Below are positions 7,058 to 8,114 of a stretch of 8,114 bases of DNA, piece by piece. The notes under the pieces were generated by a model. That model made no database searches, was not told the origin of the DNA, and saw only the letters and a list, made by a program, of their open reading frames with translations. Location: the NCBI GenBank assembly GCA_025351545.1, contig JANXVQ010000171.1, positions 1 through 8,114 on the forward strand, written 5' to 3'. A program made the translations under genes and the position numbers. Source of the DNA: Spirosoma sp. GTDB lineage: Bacteria; Bacteroidota; Bacteroidia; Cytophagales; Spirosomataceae. Every line of letters starts with the position of its first letter. Position 1 is the first letter of the stretch.

Positions 7058-7796
7058 CCATCTCCCGAATCAACTTGTTAGCGTTGATGAACTCGTTCAA
7101 CTCCTTTATATTTGATTGTGTCAGTGTAGTACTGTTTCCTTCCCAAAGTTTATTGCCCTCATAAAGAAACATAATCTTCTCCCCGATTTCCATCATCGAA
7201 TTCATATCGTGGGTAATCACAACCGTTGTAATCTTATATTCATCGGTGATCTCAGATATGAGCTGATCAATCTTGATGGATGTCAATGGATCGAGACCGG
7301 AGTTTGGCTCATCACAGAATAAGTATTTAGGGTTCAGGACAATGGCGCGGGCAATGCCCACCCGTTTTTTCATCCCACCACTAATTTCAGACGGCATCCG
7401 GTCGCCCGCGTTTTCCAGTCCAACACGTTGTAGACACTCATTCGCCCGGTCTACTTTTTCGCTTTCCGATTGTTCGGTGAGCATATCGAGCGGAAATCGA
7501 ACATTTTCCAGTACGGTCTTTGAATCAAATAAGGCCGATCCCTGAAATAAAACCCCCATTTCACGCCGAATAGCTTTTTGCTCATTCAGGTCGCTGGTCA
7601 GAAAATTTCGTCCATCGTATAGAACCTCCCCCGAGTCCGGTTCAACTAACCCGATCATGCACTTCAGCAACACACTTTTACCCGTGCCACTACCACCAAT
7701 AATCAGGCTTGTATCGCCTGGCTTAAAGCTTCCGTCGATTCCCGCCAGTATTTGCCTGTCACCGAAAGATTTCGATATGTTTTTGATATCAATCAT
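7041..7796 (-). CDS. MlaF-like ATP-binding subunit of an Mce/Mla-type lipid ABC transporter
   Basis: ATPase that powers phospholipid or other lipid movement across the envelope together with an MlaE-type permease and an MCE-domain protein. From ATG at 7794-7796 it has 251 residues, normal for the family. Walker A GGSGTGKS is at 34-41, the Q-loop at Q85 (VLFQGSALFDSKTVLENV, typical of the MlaF group), signature ISGGM at 138-142 followed by KKR, Walker B LFCDEP with E163, D-loop SGLDP at 166-170 and switch His H196. All catalytic residues are intact. The frame stays open to an ATG at 7853, but the 19 extra residues are encoded by the inverted repeat at 7800-7870 and do not fit the family, so I reject that start. 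The TAA stop (7043-7041) overlaps the TAG of the convergent barrel gene. It follows the permease gene by 80 bases and is probably cotranscribed with it. No MCE gene follows it. Confidence 0.93.
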   Translation of the reverse strand: MIDIKNISKSFGDRQILAGIDGSFKPGDTSLIIGGSGTGKSVLLKCMIGLVEPDSGEVLYDGRNFLTSDLNEQKAIRREMGVLFQGSALFDSKTVLENVRFPLDMLTEQSESEKVDRANECLQRVGLENAGDRMPSEISGGMKKRVGIARAIVLNPKYLFCDEPNSGLDPLTSIKIDQLISEITDEYKITTVVITHDMNSMMEIGEKIMFLYEGNKLWEGNSTTLTQSNIKELNEFINANKLIREMEKKAV

Positions 7797-7799
7797 AAT

Positions 7800-7870
7800 A
7801 AAGAACGAAAGGGTGAGTAAGCGAAAGAATGACCGGCGTATCAATTCGCTCACTCACTCCTTCGTTCTTT
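7800..7870 (-). repeat. Long imperfect inverted repeat (hairpin) between the permease and ATPase genes
   Basis: Arms at 7800-7823 and 7847-7870 are 24 bases each and match at 21 of 24 positions, with a 23-base spacer. In the minus-strand transcript two of the three differences become G-U pairs, leaving a single A-C mismatch; in a plus-strand transcript two would be mismatches. The RNA hairpin therefore suits the operon's own direction. It begins right after the permease stop and ends three bases before the ATPase start codon. The arms are purine-rich on one strand and built of four-base quasi-repeats (GAGT, GAAC, GAAG). It may be an interspersed repeat, an attenuating or processing element, or a structure that limits ATPase translation. 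Confidence 0.75.
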
Positions 7871-7876
7871 CACTCT

Positions 7877-8114
7877 CTATGTAAGTAATAACTGCGTCAG
7901 AACAAAGTCTGCGGCTACGATGGCAATGCAACTGTTAGTAACGGCAGATGTTGAAGCCGCACCTACTTCGAGGGCGCCACCACTAACAGTATAGCCCTGA
8001 TAGGCTGAAATGGTTGAAATCAGGAAGGCGAATACGACCGTTTTGATAAGTGCGAACACAACGCCAAACGGCTTGTATTCGAAACGAAGACCAGAGATAT
8101 AATCTTCAGGAGAG
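7877..8114 (-). CDS. MlaE-like permease of an Mce/Mla-type lipid ABC transporter (C-terminal part; 5' end outside window)
   Basis: The last 78 codons and a TAG stop are visible; the gene continues past the right edge. It is an inner-membrane permease of the MlaE family, partner of the adjacent ATPase. Diagnostic residues are the SGLRFEYKPFGVVFALIKT segment and ISAYQGYTVSGGALEVGAASTSAVTNS, which match the conserved family region where a cytoplasmic coupling segment is followed by a glycine-rich turn. The final hydrophobic helix (CIAIVAADFVLTQLLL) ends almost at the stop, as in MlaE. A GTG at 8057-8059 is an internal Val codon, not a start. The upstream, unseen part should encode the earlier transmembrane helices. 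Confidence 0.92.
   Translation of the reverse strand, partial: SPEDYISGLRFEYKPFGVVFALIKTVVFAFLISTISAYQGYTVSGGALEVGAASTSAVTNSCIAIVAADFVLTQLLLT

Noticed and set aside
7797..7853. ATPase gene starting at the upstream ATG (270 residues)
   Set aside because: The extra 19 residues are encoded by the inverted repeat, and family members begin close to MIDIKNISKSFG.
7877..8059. Separate 60-residue gene starting at GTG
   Set aside because: The frame continues upstream to the window edge with clear MlaE-family sequence, so this is the end of a larger gene.

Overview
The window looks like ordinary chromosome from a Bacteroidota bacterium of the Cytophagales type, with Spirosoma-like relatives the best guess. 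The reasons are a PorZ homologue of the type IX secretion system with its C-terminal sorting-type domain, a Bacteroidetes-style promoter (TTTG-N20-TAnnTTTG), a helix-hairpin-helix/outer-membrane protein and a helical hypothetical protein that both resemble families I know from this phylum, and weak use of Shine-Dalgarno sites. No tRNA, rRNA, CRISPR array, transposase or phage gene was seen.

Layout from left to right. (1) Positions 1-210, minus strand: the first 70 codons of the pyruvate dehydrogenase E1 beta subunit, with a good promoter at 285-316. (2) Positions 445-3400, minus strand: a tight pair in which thymidine kinase (tdk) is followed by porZ. The tdk stop overlaps possible porZ starts, and the porZ signal peptide is encoded over a heptanucleotide repeat. 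(3) Positions 3568-4851, plus strand: a 427-residue conserved hypothetical protein with two helical parts joined by a Pro/Ser/Thr-rich linker. (4) Positions 4951-7044, plus strand: an exported protein with a helix-hairpin-helix domain followed by a predicted outer-membrane beta barrel, apparently starting at TTG. (5) Positions 7041-8114, minus strand: the ATPase (MlaF-like) and the end of the permease (MlaE-like) of an Mce/Mla-type lipid ABC transporter. A long inverted repeat fills the gap between them.

Three genes concern the cell envelope: PorZ (surface attachment of type IX cargo), the HhH/barrel protein, and the MlaEF lipid transporter. The other two recognised genes are housekeeping metabolism (PDH, Tdk). 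I do not see a clearly new multi-gene system. The points most worth a second look are the repeat-encoded PorZ signal peptide at the tdk/porZ junction, the 24-nt-arm hairpin just before the mlaF start, the terminator-like hairpin over the 4-base overlap of two convergent stop codons, the TTG start, and the unusual pairing of a DNA-binding-type HhH domain with an outer-membrane barrel.
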